Part shown: positions 34,869 to 43,135 of the stretch, piece after piece | How the letters are laid out: each line of letters starts with the position of its first letter | Position numbering within the stretch: position 1 is the first letter of the stretch | Origin: Bradyrhizobium australiense | Lineage (GTDB): Bacteria; Pseudomonadota; Alphaproteobacteria; Rhizobiales; Xanthobacteraceae | DNA length: 64,000 bases | Reading direction: 5' to 3' | NCBI RefSeq assembly: GCF_013114825.1 | Contig: NZ_JAAVLX010000008.1 | Coordinates: 124,001-188,000 of the forward strand | Notes under the pieces: generated by a model | Database searches by the model: none | What the model was told of the DNA's origin: nothing | The model's input: only the letters and a program-made list of their open reading frames with translations | Program-made: the position numbers and the translations under genes

Positions 34869-34937
34869 TCCGCCTCGTCCGATTCCACGGCAACTTATAT
34901 AGCGCGCGAAATTGGGAATACTATTACAGGCGGGAAT

Positions 34938-35070
34938 CGTAGAGTGGGCCCAGCGACTTGTCCGCCGTAGCTCGAAGAGCGAAGGCGGAAATGTGCCCAC
35001 ATTCGCGAAGAACATGCCGACAGATGGTGGGCACGGCGCTCGCGCGCCTTTGCCCACGCCACATTCTACT
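34938..35070. repeat. Dispersed repeat, family G copy 1
   Basis: GTAGAGTGGGCCCAGCGACT ... TGTGCCCAC, then GGTGGGCACGGCGCTCGCGC ... CCACATTCTAC. It matches the copy at 47909-48003 in the outer GTAGAGTGGGC and inner GGTGGGCACG parts. It lies between the CDF start and the parC 3' end, overlapping the last codons of parC. Confidence 0.75.
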
Positions 35071-37321
35071 CCACGCCGCGCAAAAACTTGTTCGACTTCG
35101 GCAGGCCGTGTGCGAGGCGGCCGGCGTCGGCGCGGTTGCCGCGCCAATCGGACAGTTCCTTGGCGCTCATGCTCTGCTCGCGGCCGGCAGAATCCTTCCA
35201 GGTCAGCCCGGCCTTGAACTCGAACACCGCGACATCGGACAGCTTGGCGCTGGAATATTTCTGTAAGCGCACGCCGCGGCCGCGCGCCATCTCCGGCACC
35301 TGGTCGAGCGGGAACAGCACCATCTTGTGGTTGGTGCCGATCGCGGCAACGGTGTCGCCTTGCACGGTCGCGATCGCGCAGGCCTCGTTCGGCATGGTGA
35401 CGTTGAGCACCTGCTTGCCTTTTCGGGTATTGCTGACGCAATCCTCTTCCTTGACGACAAAGCCCTGCCCCTCGCTGCTCGCGATCAGGAACTTTCGCTC
35501 GCCCTTGTTGACGAACAGCGAGACGATCGCGGCGTCCTGCTCGAGATCGATGAACATGCGGATAGGTTCGCCATGGCCGCGTCCGCCAGGCAGTTTTGCG
35601 ACATCGAGCGAATAGAATTTGCCGTTGGTCGCGAACAGCAGCAGTTTTGAGGTGGTCTCGGCAAAGAAGGCGTGGTCGAGCTTGTCGTCGGTCTTGAAGG
35701 CGAGCCCCGAGATATCCTCGACATGGCCCTTCAGCGTGCGGACCCAGCCCTTTTCCGAGATCACGACCGTCACCGGCTCGCGCTCGACAAAGGCCTCTTC
35801 GATCGCGGCAAGATCATGCTCGGGCGCGTCGGCGAATTGGGTGCGGCGCTTACCGAGCGGCGTCTTTGGCCCGAAGATATCGCGCACTTTCCTGACCTGC
35901 TCGCCGACCTTGGACCACTGCTCAGCTTCGGAACCGAGCAGCGATTTGATGCCCTTCAATTCGTTGCGAAGGTTCTTGTCCTCGGTGCGGATTTCGAATT
36001 CCTCGAGCTTGCGCAAGGAGCGCAGCCGCATGTTGAGAATGGCGTCGGCCTGGACTTCCGTCAGCTTGAATGCCTTGATCAGCGCCGGCTTCGGCTCGTC
36101 CTCGGTGCGGATGATCTTGATCACCTTGTCGATGTTCAGATAGGCGATCAGGTAACCGCCGAGTATTTCAAGCCGGTTCTCGATCTGGGTCTTGCGGTAG
36201 TTGGAGCGGCGCACCAGCACGTCGCGCAGATGGTCGAGCCATTCGCGCAGGCATTCGGCAAGCCCCACCACCTTGGGGATCTTGCCCTTGATCAGCACGT
36301 TGAGGTTCAGCGAAATCTTGCTCTCGAGCTCAGTGAGTCGGAACAGCGATTCCATCATCAGCGCGGGATCGACCGCGCGGGATTTCGGCTCGATCACGAG
36401 GCGAACGTCCTCGGCCGACTCATCCCTGACGTCGCCGACCAGCGGCAGCTTCTTCTCGTTGAGCAGTTCGGCGATCTTCTCGACCAGGCGGGATTTCTGC
36501 ACCAGCCACGGGATCTCGGTGATGACCACGACCCAGGTGCCGCGCGCACCCTCTTCCTGGGTCCACTTGGCGCGGGTGCGGAATGAGCCGCGGCCGGTCG
36601 TATAGGCCTCCGCGATGCTTTCCTTGGAATCGATTACGATGCCGCCGGTCGGGAAATCCGGACCCTTGACCCATTTCAGCAGCGACTTCGACTTCGCCTC
36701 GGGCTTGTCGATCAGATGCAGCGCGGCGTCGCAGAGTTCGGCGACGTTGTGCGGCGGGATCGAGGTGGCCATGCCGACCGCGATGCCCTGCGCGCCGTTG
36801 GCGAGCAGGTTCGGGAAGCCACCGGGCAGAACGACCGGTTCCTTGCTCTGGCCGTCGTAATTGGCGCGGAACTCGACGCCGTCCTCGTCGATGCCGTCGA
36901 GCAGGAGCCGCGCGACCTCGGTCATGCGCGCTTCGGTGTAGCGGTAGGCGGCCGGGTTATCGCCGTCGATATTGCCGAAGTTGCCCTGACCGTCGACCAG
37001 CGGGTAGCGCGAGGCGAAATCCTGGGCGAGACGCACCATGGCGTCGTAGATCGCCTGGTCGCCATGCGGATGGAACGAGCCCATCACGTCGCCGACGATT
37101 TTTGCCGATTTCTTGAACGGCGTACCGGGGTCGAGCCTGAGCAGGCGCATGCCATAGAGGATGCGCCGGTGCACCGGCTTCAGCCCGTCGCGGGCGTCCG
37201 GAAGTGCGCGGTGCATGATGGTCGAGAGCGCATAGGCGAGATAGCGCTCTTCCAGCGCATCGCGCAGCATCACCTCGTGGATTTCGGCCGGTTCTTCCGG
37301 CGGTAACTGTCGTTTTCCCAT
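35066..37321 (-). CDS. parC: DNA topoisomerase IV subunit A
   Basis: ParC with ParE decatenates daughter chromosomes. The 751-residue protein has the breakage-reunion domain (1-480) with catalytic Y128 in AAYRYTEARM, and a C-terminal DNA-wrapping domain with degenerate beta-pinwheel repeats. The position equal to the quinolone-sensing Ser is Q89 (HPHGDQAIYD). The length is typical for the alphaproteobacterial ParC. ATG 37321 is followed immediately by MGKRQLPPEEPAEIHEV. Confidence 0.96.
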   Translation of the reverse strand: MGKRQLPPEEPAEIHEVMLRDALEERYLAYALSTIMHRALPDARDGLKPVHRRILYGMRLLRLDPGTPFKKSAKIVGDVMGSFHPHGDQAIYDAMVRLAQDFASRYPLVDGQGNFGNIDGDNPAAYRYTEARMTEVARLLLDGIDEDGVEFRANYDGQSKEPVVLPGGFPNLLANGAQGIAVGMATSIPPHNVAELCDAALHLIDKPEAKSKSLLKWVKGPDFPTGGIVIDSKESIAEAYTTGRGSFRTRAKWTQEEGARGTWVVVITEIPWLVQKSRLVEKIAELLNEKKLPLVGDVRDESAEDVRLVIEPKSRAVDPALMMESLFRLTELESKISLNLNVLIKGKIPKVVGLAECLREWLDHLRDVLVRRSNYRKTQIENRLEILGGYLIAYLNIDKVIKIIRTEDEPKPALIKAFKLTEVQADAILNMRLRSLRKLEEFEIRTEDKNLRNELKGIKSLLGSEAEQWSKVGEQVRKVRDIFGPKTPLGKRRTQFADAPEHDLAAIEEAFVEREPVTVVISEKGWVRTLKGHVEDISGLAFKTDDKLDHAFFAETTSKLLLFATNGKFYSLDVAKLPGGRGHGEPIRMFIDLEQDAAIVSLFVNKGERKFLIASSEGQGFVVKEEDCVSNTRKGKQVLNVTMPNEACAIATVQGDTVAAIGTNHKMVLFPLDQVPEMARGRGVRLQKYSSAKLSDVAVFEFKAGLTWKDSAGREQSMSAKELSDWRGNRADAGRLAHGLPKSNKFLRGVE

Positions 37322-37427
37322 GGGGAGGCGTTAAACTTTTGCGGTGAATCGGGCAAGACGCGAAACGGGCCATCCGTCGCTCCTGCGCACGCAGGGGCCC
37401 ATAACCACAGGTGTTTGTTGGAAAAAT

Positions 37428-37505
37428 GACTCAAGGCCGCGGCGCCATCGATGGGCCGCGGCGTCTGGGTCCCTGCTTTCGCACTGCTTTGGCAGGGACG
37501 ATGGC
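37428..37505. repeat. Intergenic repeat between parC and recO (family J)
   Basis: Direct repeats GGCCGCGGCG and GGGCCGCGGCG flank CCATCGAT; then GTCCCTGC (37470-37477) pairs with GCAGGGAC (37492-37499). It resembles a common Bradyrhizobium element and could terminate transcription from recO. Confidence 0.55.
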
Positions 37506-37516
37506 GGGAGGAACTG

Positions 37517-38269
37517 TCAGGCCGACGAACTGATTCGCGCCCGTTGCCTGGTCACTGCGTTGATAAAGCCGCCCCTTGCATCCGAATGCCCCTGCCCGCG
37601 CGGCTCCAGCACGTGGCGGAGCAGAAACAGCCCGGTCAGCCGGAAACCGTCCTGCAGGTCCTGGTCCGACCAACTGTTCGCCCCGCCTTCGCCTTCGCGC
37701 AGGAAGGCCGGCAACCGCAGCAGGCGATCCCGATAGGGCTCGCCGGCCTCCCGCGAGACGGCGCCGCCGGATTTCGGCGAGACGTAGATCAGGTCGGAGC
37801 TTGCACCGGTGGCGGCGCAGTTTTCCAGATCGAGGCCGAAGCCGAGCTCGGCAAGCATTGCGAGCTCGAACCGGATCAGGTGCGCCGCCGCGCCCCCGGC
37901 GTCGTCGAAGTCGTTCAGGGTGCGGTCGAGCATTTCGTAGATGTCCTCATGCGGGTCACGTTCCGGCAGCAGCCGCGCCAGCGCGGCCAAATGGGTAACG
38001 CCATAGACCGCGTGCGAGGACGCCAGCAGCGTTGCTGCGCGCAGCCGCGTGCCCTCGATGGCGTAGGTACCGAGATGCTCGTCGAGCCGCGCCCGCCACA
38101 CGGCGGTGACACTGTTGCCGGGCTGCAGCAGTGGCCGCATCCGCGACGAGGCACCGCCGCGCACCAGGCCGAGATGCCGGCCATGCCCGCGCGTCAGCAG
38201 TTCGACGATGGCGGAGGATTCGCCATGCCGCCGCACGCCCAGCACGATGCCTTCGTCGGTCCATTCCAT
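37517..38269 (-). CDS. recO: DNA repair protein RecO
   Basis: RecO loads RecA on SSB-coated single strands in the RecFOR pathway. The 250-residue protein has the N-terminal OB fold (MEWTDEGIVLGVRRHGESSA, with VELLTRGHGRHLGLVRGG) and the helical C-terminal half. The N-terminal pattern is the family signature. It lies upstream of parC on the same strand with about 195 bp between them. Confidence 0.95.
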   Translation of the reverse strand: MEWTDEGIVLGVRRHGESSAIVELLTRGHGRHLGLVRGGASSRMRPLLQPGNSVTAVWRARLDEHLGTYAIEGTRLRAATLLASSHAVYGVTHLAALARLLPERDPHEDIYEMLDRTLNDFDDAGGAAAHLIRFELAMLAELGFGLDLENCAATGASSDLIYVSPKSGGAVSREAGEPYRDRLLRLPAFLREGEGGANSWSDQDLQDGFRLTGLFLLRHVLEPRGQGHSDARGGFINAVTRQRARISSSA

Positions 38270-38317
38270 GGGCGGAGTTTAGCTGATTTTATGGGCCGAC
38301 GCAGCGGTTGCTGCCTG

Positions 38318-38408
38318 CCGTCATCGAAAAGGACCAGACCCGGAATCTCGAGATTCTCAGGTGCGCATTGCGCACCAGTTCGATGCTTCGCATTGCCCCG
38401 GAATGACG
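38318..38408. repeat. Dispersed palindromic repeat, family B copy 2
   Basis: GGACCAGACCCGGAATCTCG, AGATTCTCAGGTGCGCATTG and CCCCGGAATGACG match 2236-2340 closely. It lies between recO and a small membrane-protein gene. Confidence 0.85.
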
Positions 38409-38417
38409 ATCCAAAAA

Positions 38418-38798
38418 TCACGCGTTGAACCAGCCGACCGCGTCTCCGGTGAACGAGCAATAGAGCCCGGCCGCCGTCAGCGCGCAGGAGATCACCTCGA
38501 TGCCGCTGTCGAACGCCAGACCCTTCTCGCCGATCATCTGCACCAGCGAAATCACCGACAGCACCAGGGCTGCCGCCAGCACCCAGCGCGGCCAGTTCTT
38601 GCGGTGTTCGGCGGCAAGCCGGACGAAATAGACCAACAGCAGGATCAAGCCGGCGGCCATCAGCGTTCCGGTGTTGATCATCTGCTCCGTCATCTTCGCC
38701 GTCGGCGTGCGGTCCTGGAACGCCACCGACACTGCATCCAGCGTCAGCGACAGATACAGCAAAACCTCAAACCACAGCACGTTTCTCGGTAGGGTCAT
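38418..38798 (-). CDS. Four-helix membrane protein, unknown function
   Basis: The 126-residue protein has four predicted helices (VLWFEVLLYLSLTLDAVS, TLMAAGLILLLVYFVRLA, WVLAAALVLSVISLVQMI, SCALTAAGLYCSFTG). I recognise no named domain. ATG 38798 (MTLPRNVLWFEVLLYLSL) gives a normal membrane N-terminus; the frame extends to 38828. It is flanked by repeats B and A, so it is probably a lone gene. Confidence 0.7.
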   Translation of the reverse strand: MTLPRNVLWFEVLLYLSLTLDAVSVAFQDRTPTAKMTEQMINTGTLMAAGLILLLVYFVRLAAEHRKNWPRWVLAAALVLSVISLVQMIGEKGLAFDSGIEVISCALTAAGLYCSFTGDAVGWFNA

Positions 38799-38837
38799 CG
38801 GGCTTGTTCTTGGTAATTGGCGGATCATGTTCTAGCC

Positions 38838-38986
38838 CCGTCATTGCCTGCGACAAACGCAAAGCGTTTGCGCAAGGGAGCAAAGCGACGAAGCAATCCA
38901 TCTTTCTTTGTGCGGTTGGATGGATTGCTTCCGTCTTCGCTCGTCGAGCTACGGCGGACAAGTCGCTTCGCTCGCAATGACAATCC
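38838..38986. repeat. Dispersed palindromic repeat, family A copy 3, enlarged
   Basis: GTCATTGCCTGCGACAAACG ... GAAGCAATCCATC faces GATGGATTGCTTCC ... TCGCTTCGCTCGCAATGAC. Inner inserts (CGTCGAGCTACGGCGGACAA) make it longer than copies 1 and 2. Confidence 0.8.
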
Positions 38987-38991
38987 CTCGA

Positions 38992-39918
38992 TCATTCCTT
39001 GGGGAATTCCAGCCCCATTTCCCTGTAGCGGTCGGGATCGTCGCCCCAGTTCTCGCGCACTTTGACGAACAGGAACAGGTGCACTGGCACGCCCAGAATC
39101 TCTGCGATCTCCTTGCGCGACTCCGCGCCGATCGATTTGATGGTGGCGCCACCCTTGCCGAGCACGATCTTGCGCTGGCTTTCGCGCTCGACAAAGATCG
39201 TCTGTTCGATCCGGACCGATTTGTCCTTGCGCTCGGTCCAGGTGTCGGTCTCAACGGTCGATTGATACGGCAGTTCCTGGTGGAGTTGGCGGTAGATCTT
39301 TTCCCGAGTGATTTCCGCCGCCAGATGCCGCAGCGGCGCGTCCGACATCTGGTCCTCGGGATAGTGAAACGGACCCGGCGGCACGCTCTTCGCGAGCGTC
39401 TTGCGCAGGTCGGCGACACCGTCGCCCGATAGCGCCGAGATCATGAAGGTGTGCTCGAACTTCATCCGCTCATTGGCGGCCTGCGCCAGCGCCAGCAGTT
39501 TTTCGCGCGGGATCAGGTCGATCTTGTTCAGCACCAGGATTTTCGGGTGCGCAACCGTTGCGAGCTTATTCAAGATCGCGTCAGCCTCCTCGTCGATGCC
39601 GGCCTTGGCGTCGAGCAGTACGCAGACGAGATCGGCATCATGGGCCCCGCTCCAGGCGGTAGAGACCATGGCACGGTCCAGCCGGCGCTTCGGCAGGAAG
39701 ATGCCGGGCGTGTCGACCAGAATCATCTGCGCATTGTCCTCGATCACGATGCCACGGATCAGGGCCCGGGTCGTCTGCACCTTGCGCGAGACGATGGTGA
39801 CCTTGGAGCCGACCAGCGCGTTGACGAGGGTCGACTTGCCGACATTCGGGGCGCCGATCAGCGCAACGAAACCGCAGCGGGTCTCGCCAGACGCGCCGGG
39901 TGCAGGTTCAACTGTCAT
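38992..39918 (-). CDS. era: GTPase Era
   Basis: Era binds 16S rRNA and couples 30S assembly to growth. The 308-residue protein has G1 (GAPNVGKSTLV), G3 (DTPG) and G4 (NKID), then a C-terminal KH domain with the GKGGATIKSIGAESRKEIAE segment. It overlaps rnc by 11 bp and ends the lepB-rnc-era unit, an order conserved in many proteobacteria. Confidence 0.97.
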   Translation of the reverse strand: MTVEPAPGASGETRCGFVALIGAPNVGKSTLVNALVGSKVTIVSRKVQTTRALIRGIVIEDNAQMILVDTPGIFLPKRRLDRAMVSTAWSGAHDADLVCVLLDAKAGIDEEADAILNKLATVAHPKILVLNKIDLIPREKLLALAQAANERMKFEHTFMISALSGDGVADLRKTLAKSVPPGPFHYPEDQMSDAPLRHLAAEITREKIYRQLHQELPYQSTVETDTWTERKDKSVRIEQTIFVERESQRKIVLGKGGATIKSIGAESRKEIAEILGVPVHLFLFVKVRENWGDDPDRYREMGLEFPKE

Positions 39919-40726
39919 TGCTGCCGCCGCCGACGCCTTCGCGTTCGATCATCACGGAGGCGGCCACCTTCTCGGCCGCGCGCTTGGAGCCGCCGACGCC
40001 TTCGGCGGGCGCCAGTCCCGGCAAGTCGACGGCGACGCGAAACTGCGGGTCGTGATGCGGCCCGGTGCGCTCGATCTCGCGATAGACCGGCGTCGGCAAT
40101 CCCTTGCTCTGGGCCCATTCCTGCAGCACCGTCTTGGGGTCGCGCAGTGGCCGGCGGGGTTTGCGCATCCGCTCCAGCCAGTTGCGCTCGACGAATTGCG
40201 AAGCCGCCGCATAGCCGCCGTCGAGATAGATCGCCCCGATCACCGCCTCGCAGATGTCGCCGAGCACGGATTTGCGCAGGCGCGCGCCCGCCCCTGCGCC
40301 CACCGCGCCGAGCTTGATATCGTCGAGCAACCCCAGCGATTTGGCGACATCGGCACAGCTTTCCTTGCGCACGAGATCGGCGAGACGTTTGGACAATTCG
40401 CCTTCGTCCGCCCTCGGATAGGCGCGATACAGCATGTCGGAGATAATCAGCCCGAGCACGTGGTCGCCAAGGAATTCCAGCCGCTGATAACTGTCGGCGC
40501 GATGCCGGGTCGCGGGCTTCAAGGCCGAGACATGGGTAAAGGCGGTCGTCAGCAGCGCCGGATCGGAAAATTTGTAGCCGATGCGTCCCTCGATCGCGGC
40601 AGCCGCAGCCTTCGCGCCGGCCTTGCCGCGCTTCTTCTTCGGCGCAGCTCCGCTCGGCGCATCCGCCTGCTGGCCCGGCTCGCCGGAGGCCGATGTGTCA
40701 GAAATGGTCGCTGTTTCGTCGTTCAT
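39908..40726 (-). CDS. rnc: Ribonuclease III
   Basis: RNase III cuts double-stranded RNA in rRNA and mRNA processing. The 272-residue protein has a Lys/Ala-rich N-terminal extension (about 1-45), the catalytic domain with RLEFLGDHVLGLIISDMLY (family signature) and a second acidic site in the later half, and a C-terminal dsRNA-binding domain. It overlaps lepB by 4 bp and era by 11 bp. Confidence 0.97.
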   Translation of the reverse strand: MNDETATISDTSASGEPGQQADAPSGAAPKKKRGKAGAKAAAAAIEGRIGYKFSDPALLTTAFTHVSALKPATRHRADSYQRLEFLGDHVLGLIISDMLYRAYPRADEGELSKRLADLVRKESCADVAKSLGLLDDIKLGAVGAGAGARLRKSVLGDICEAVIGAIYLDGGYAAASQFVERNWLERMRKPRRPLRDPKTVLQEWAQSKGLPTPVYREIERTGPHHDPQFRVAVDLPGLAPAEGVGGSKRAAEKVAASVMIEREGVGGGSNDS

Positions 40727-41481
40727 CGCACGATTGTGAATAGGCGATTCCAGCGCACCGCGGTCGGCCAGCGCCAGAACATCCAGGCGTGTTCGCCCTC
40801 GGCAATTGAGAAGAAGATCATCTGCGCCCGGCCGACGATGTTTTCGAACGGCACATAGCCCACCGCGGACAGCACGCGGCTATCGGTCGAGTTGTCGCGG
40901 TTGTCGCCCATCATGAAGAAGTGGCCGGGGGGCACGGTATAGACGTTGGTGTTGTCGTAGAAACCGTTGTCGACGCAATCGAGCGATTCATAGCTGACGC
41001 CGTTCGGCAACGTTTCCTTCCAGCGCTTGACGCGCGCGGTGGCGTCGGAGCCGCAGGGGTCCTCGCCGATGAAGTCGGAAAGCCGCTCGCGCTTGACCGG
41101 CTTGTCGTTGATGTAAAGCAGGCCTTCCCGCATCTGGATGCGGTCGCCCGGCAGGCCGATCACGCGCTTGATGTAATCGGTTGAGTCGTCCTTCGGCAGG
41201 CGGAACACCACGATATCGCCGCGGTTCGGCTCCGAGCCAAAGATGCGGCCCGAGAAAAGTGGCGGCGACAATGGAATGGAGTAGTGGCTATAGCCGTAGG
41301 AATATTTCGAGACGAACAGGTAATCGCCGACCAGCAGCGTCGCCTTCATCGATCCCGAGGGGATATTGAATGGCTGGAACAGGAAGGTGCGGATCACGAG
41401 CGCGATCAGGAGAGCATGAATGACCACGCGGATGGTTTCACCCAAGCCGCTTTCAGATTTTGTGCCGGATGTCACGCTCAT
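40723..41481 (-). CDS. lepB: Signal peptidase I
   Basis: LepB cuts signal peptides from exported proteins in the inner membrane. The 252-residue protein has an N-terminal membrane helix (VVIHALLIALVIRTFLF), the catalytic Ser in PSGSMKATL, the Lys in YIKRVIGLPGD, and the GDNRDNSTDSR motif. ATG 41481 (MSVTSGTKSESGLGE) is preferred; the frame is open to 41514. It begins the lepB-rnc-era unit. Confidence 0.96.
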   Translation of the reverse strand: MSVTSGTKSESGLGETIRVVIHALLIALVIRTFLFQPFNIPSGSMKATLLVGDYLFVSKYSYGYSHYSIPLSPPLFSGRIFGSEPNRGDIVVFRLPKDDSTDYIKRVIGLPGDRIQMREGLLYINDKPVKRERLSDFIGEDPCGSDATARVKRWKETLPNGVSYESLDCVDNGFYDNTNVYTVPPGHFFMMGDNRDNSTDSRVLSAVGYVPFENIVGRAQMIFFSIAEGEHAWMFWRWPTAVRWNRLFTIVR

Positions 41482-41704
41482 CGCTTTCCCAATTCCCGCG
41501 AGCCCAGCTCGCACGGTGGCAGAACGTTTTCCGCACGCGAATCGCCTGATACGTTCGCGTCAGGAAAATGGTCTAGATAACTGATGTTGAGGGCCAATTC
41601 CGGCGCTAACCGGAATCGACCCTGGCTCGAACAGGTCGTTCGCGGCGTTTTTAGACGGTTGTTCGTGGGCGCGCAATCAAGCGCCTCGTCAAAACTTCAT
41701 AATA

Positions 41705-41720
41705 CATTGATATGTCAATG
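41705..41720. promoter_or_regulatory. A/T-rich inverted repeat upstream of lepB
   Basis: CATTGA-TATG-TCAATG lies in the 280-bp gap between acpS and lepB. On the minus strand it contains TTGACA and lies in AT-rich DNA, so it may be part of a promoter for lepB-rnc-era. The spacing is too short for a standard FNR/FixK box. Confidence 0.35.
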
Positions 41721-41765
41721 ATTTTTAGTTTTGTCCCATTTCCCCGGCGCAAACGCCTGCGCGGT

Positions 41766-42185
41766 TCATGATTTGCCGGGTGGGACCGCCGAAATTATGA
41801 CGAAGGCCTGTGCCAGCGGCCAGTCGTCGGTGATCGACAGATCGATTTGCGCCTCGAACCCCGCCGGCGTCAGCGCTTCCAGCCGGGCCAGCGCGCCGCC
41901 GGTGAGTTTCATGGTCGGCCGCCCCCCCGGCATGTTCACCACCCCCATATCCCGCCACCAGACGCCGCGCCGGATGCCGGTGCCGAGCGCCTTGGAACAG
42001 GCCTCCTTGGCGGCGAATCGCTTGGCATAGGTCGCCACCACCATCTTTTCGCTGTTGGCGCGGCGCGCCGCCTTGGCCCGCTCGATGTCGGTGAAGATTC
42101 GGTCGAGGAAGCGGTCGCCGTGGCGCTCGATCACCTTGGCAACCCTTGTGATGTCGACCAGGTCGGAGCCGATGCCGATGATCAT
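41766..42185 (-). CDS. acpS: Holo-[acyl-carrier-protein] synthase
   Basis: AcpS adds phosphopantetheine from CoA to acyl carrier protein. The 139-residue protein starts MIIGIGSDLVDITRVAKVIE, with the metal-binding Asp in GSDLVD and the RFAAKEACSKALGTG motif. ATG 42185 overlaps the pdxJ stop by 4 bp, which fixes the start. The pdxJ-acpS order upstream of lepB is common in alphaproteobacteria. Confidence 0.96.
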   Translation of the reverse strand: MIIGIGSDLVDITRVAKVIERHGDRFLDRIFTDIERAKAARRANSEKMVVATYAKRFAAKEACSKALGTGIRRGVWWRDMGVVNMPGGRPTMKLTGGALARLEALTPAGFEAQIDLSITDDWPLAQAFVIISAVPPGKS

Positions 42186-42946
42186 GGCCGGCCCGCGATT
42201 TTCTGGCGGCCGCGGTCCATCGCGGAGCGCATCTGCCGCACGGTCTCGCCAAGGCCGACGAACAGTGCCTCCCCCATCATGAAATAGCCGATGTTGAGTT
42301 CGGCGACCTCGGGCAGCGCCGAAATCGTCTCCGCCGTCTGGTAGTCGAGGCCGTGGCCGGCATGGACCTCCAGCCCCGCGGCGCGCGCCAATGCGGCACC
42401 CGCAACGATTCGCTGCCATTCCGCCTCGGCCTTATCAGCGTGGCCGTCGACCACGGCGTCGCACCAGCCGCCGGTGTGGATCTCGATCACGGGCGCGTGG
42501 AGCTTTGCCGCCATCTCGATCTGATGAGGGTCAGCGGCGATGAACAGCGACACCCGGATGCCGGCATCATTGAGCGTTGCAATGAAAGGCGCCAGCGCAT
42601 TGTGCTGGCCGACCACGTCGAGCCCGCCTTCGGTGGTGAGTTCTTCGCGGCGCTCCGGCACCAGGCACACGGCGTGGGGTTTTGTCGCCAGCGAGATCCG
42701 CAGCATGTCCTCGGTCGCGGCCATCTCGAAATTCAGAGGCTTCGATATTTCGGCCTTCAGACGAGCCATGTCGGTGTCGCGGATGTGGCGGCGGTCCTCG
42801 CGCAGATGCGCGGTGATGCCGTCGGCGCCAGCTTCGATCGCCAAGAGTGCGGCACGCACCGGATCCGGCCGCTCGCCGCCCCGCGCGTTGCGCAAGGTGG
42901 CGACGTGATCGACATTGACGCCGAGGCGGATTGGAAGAGCGGACAT
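42182..42946 (-). CDS. pdxJ: Pyridoxine 5'-phosphate synthase
   Basis: PdxJ condenses 1-deoxyxylulose 5-phosphate with 3-amino-2-oxopropyl phosphate to make pyridoxine phosphate. The 254-residue TIM barrel starts MSALPIRLGVNVDHVATLRN and has AGADGITAHLREDRRHI and HAGHGLDYQTAE. ATG 42946 is preferred over 43000 because the N-terminal strand begins there in the family. It is coupled to acpS. Confidence 0.96.
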   Translation of the reverse strand: MSALPIRLGVNVDHVATLRNARGGERPDPVRAALLAIEAGADGITAHLREDRRHIRDTDMARLKAEISKPLNFEMAATEDMLRISLATKPHAVCLVPERREELTTEGGLDVVGQHNALAPFIATLNDAGIRVSLFIAADPHQIEMAAKLHAPVIEIHTGGWCDAVVDGHADKAEAEWQRIVAGAALARAAGLEVHAGHGLDYQTAETISALPEVAELNIGYFMMGEALFVGLGETVRQMRSAMDRGRQKIAGRP

Positions 42947-42993
42947 TTCGGACTCGCAGATATTCAGAACATGTTGCGGACTATAATGCGAGT

Positions 42994-43125
42994 TCCTCAT
43001 CCTGAGGAGCGCGAAGCGCGTCTCGAAGGATGCAGGCCCGGCTGTGGCCTCATGGTTCTCCCGGCGACGCGAAGCGTCGTCCGGAGACGGCGCAAGAGCG
43101 CCTCCTCACCATGAGGACTGGCTGG
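42994..43125. repeat. Dispersed palindromic repeat, family D copy 2
   Basis: CCTCATCCTGAGGAGCGCGA and GCGTCTCGAAGGATGCAGG face GCGCCTCCTCACCATGAGG. It matches 10667-10785 and fills the gap between rsh and pdxJ. Confidence 0.8.
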
Positions 43126-43135
43126 CCTTAAACGC

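Noticed and set aside
41705..41720. TTGATATGTCAA as an FNR/FixK box
   Set aside because: The spacer is 4 bp where 6 bp is needed; kept only as an inverted repeat.
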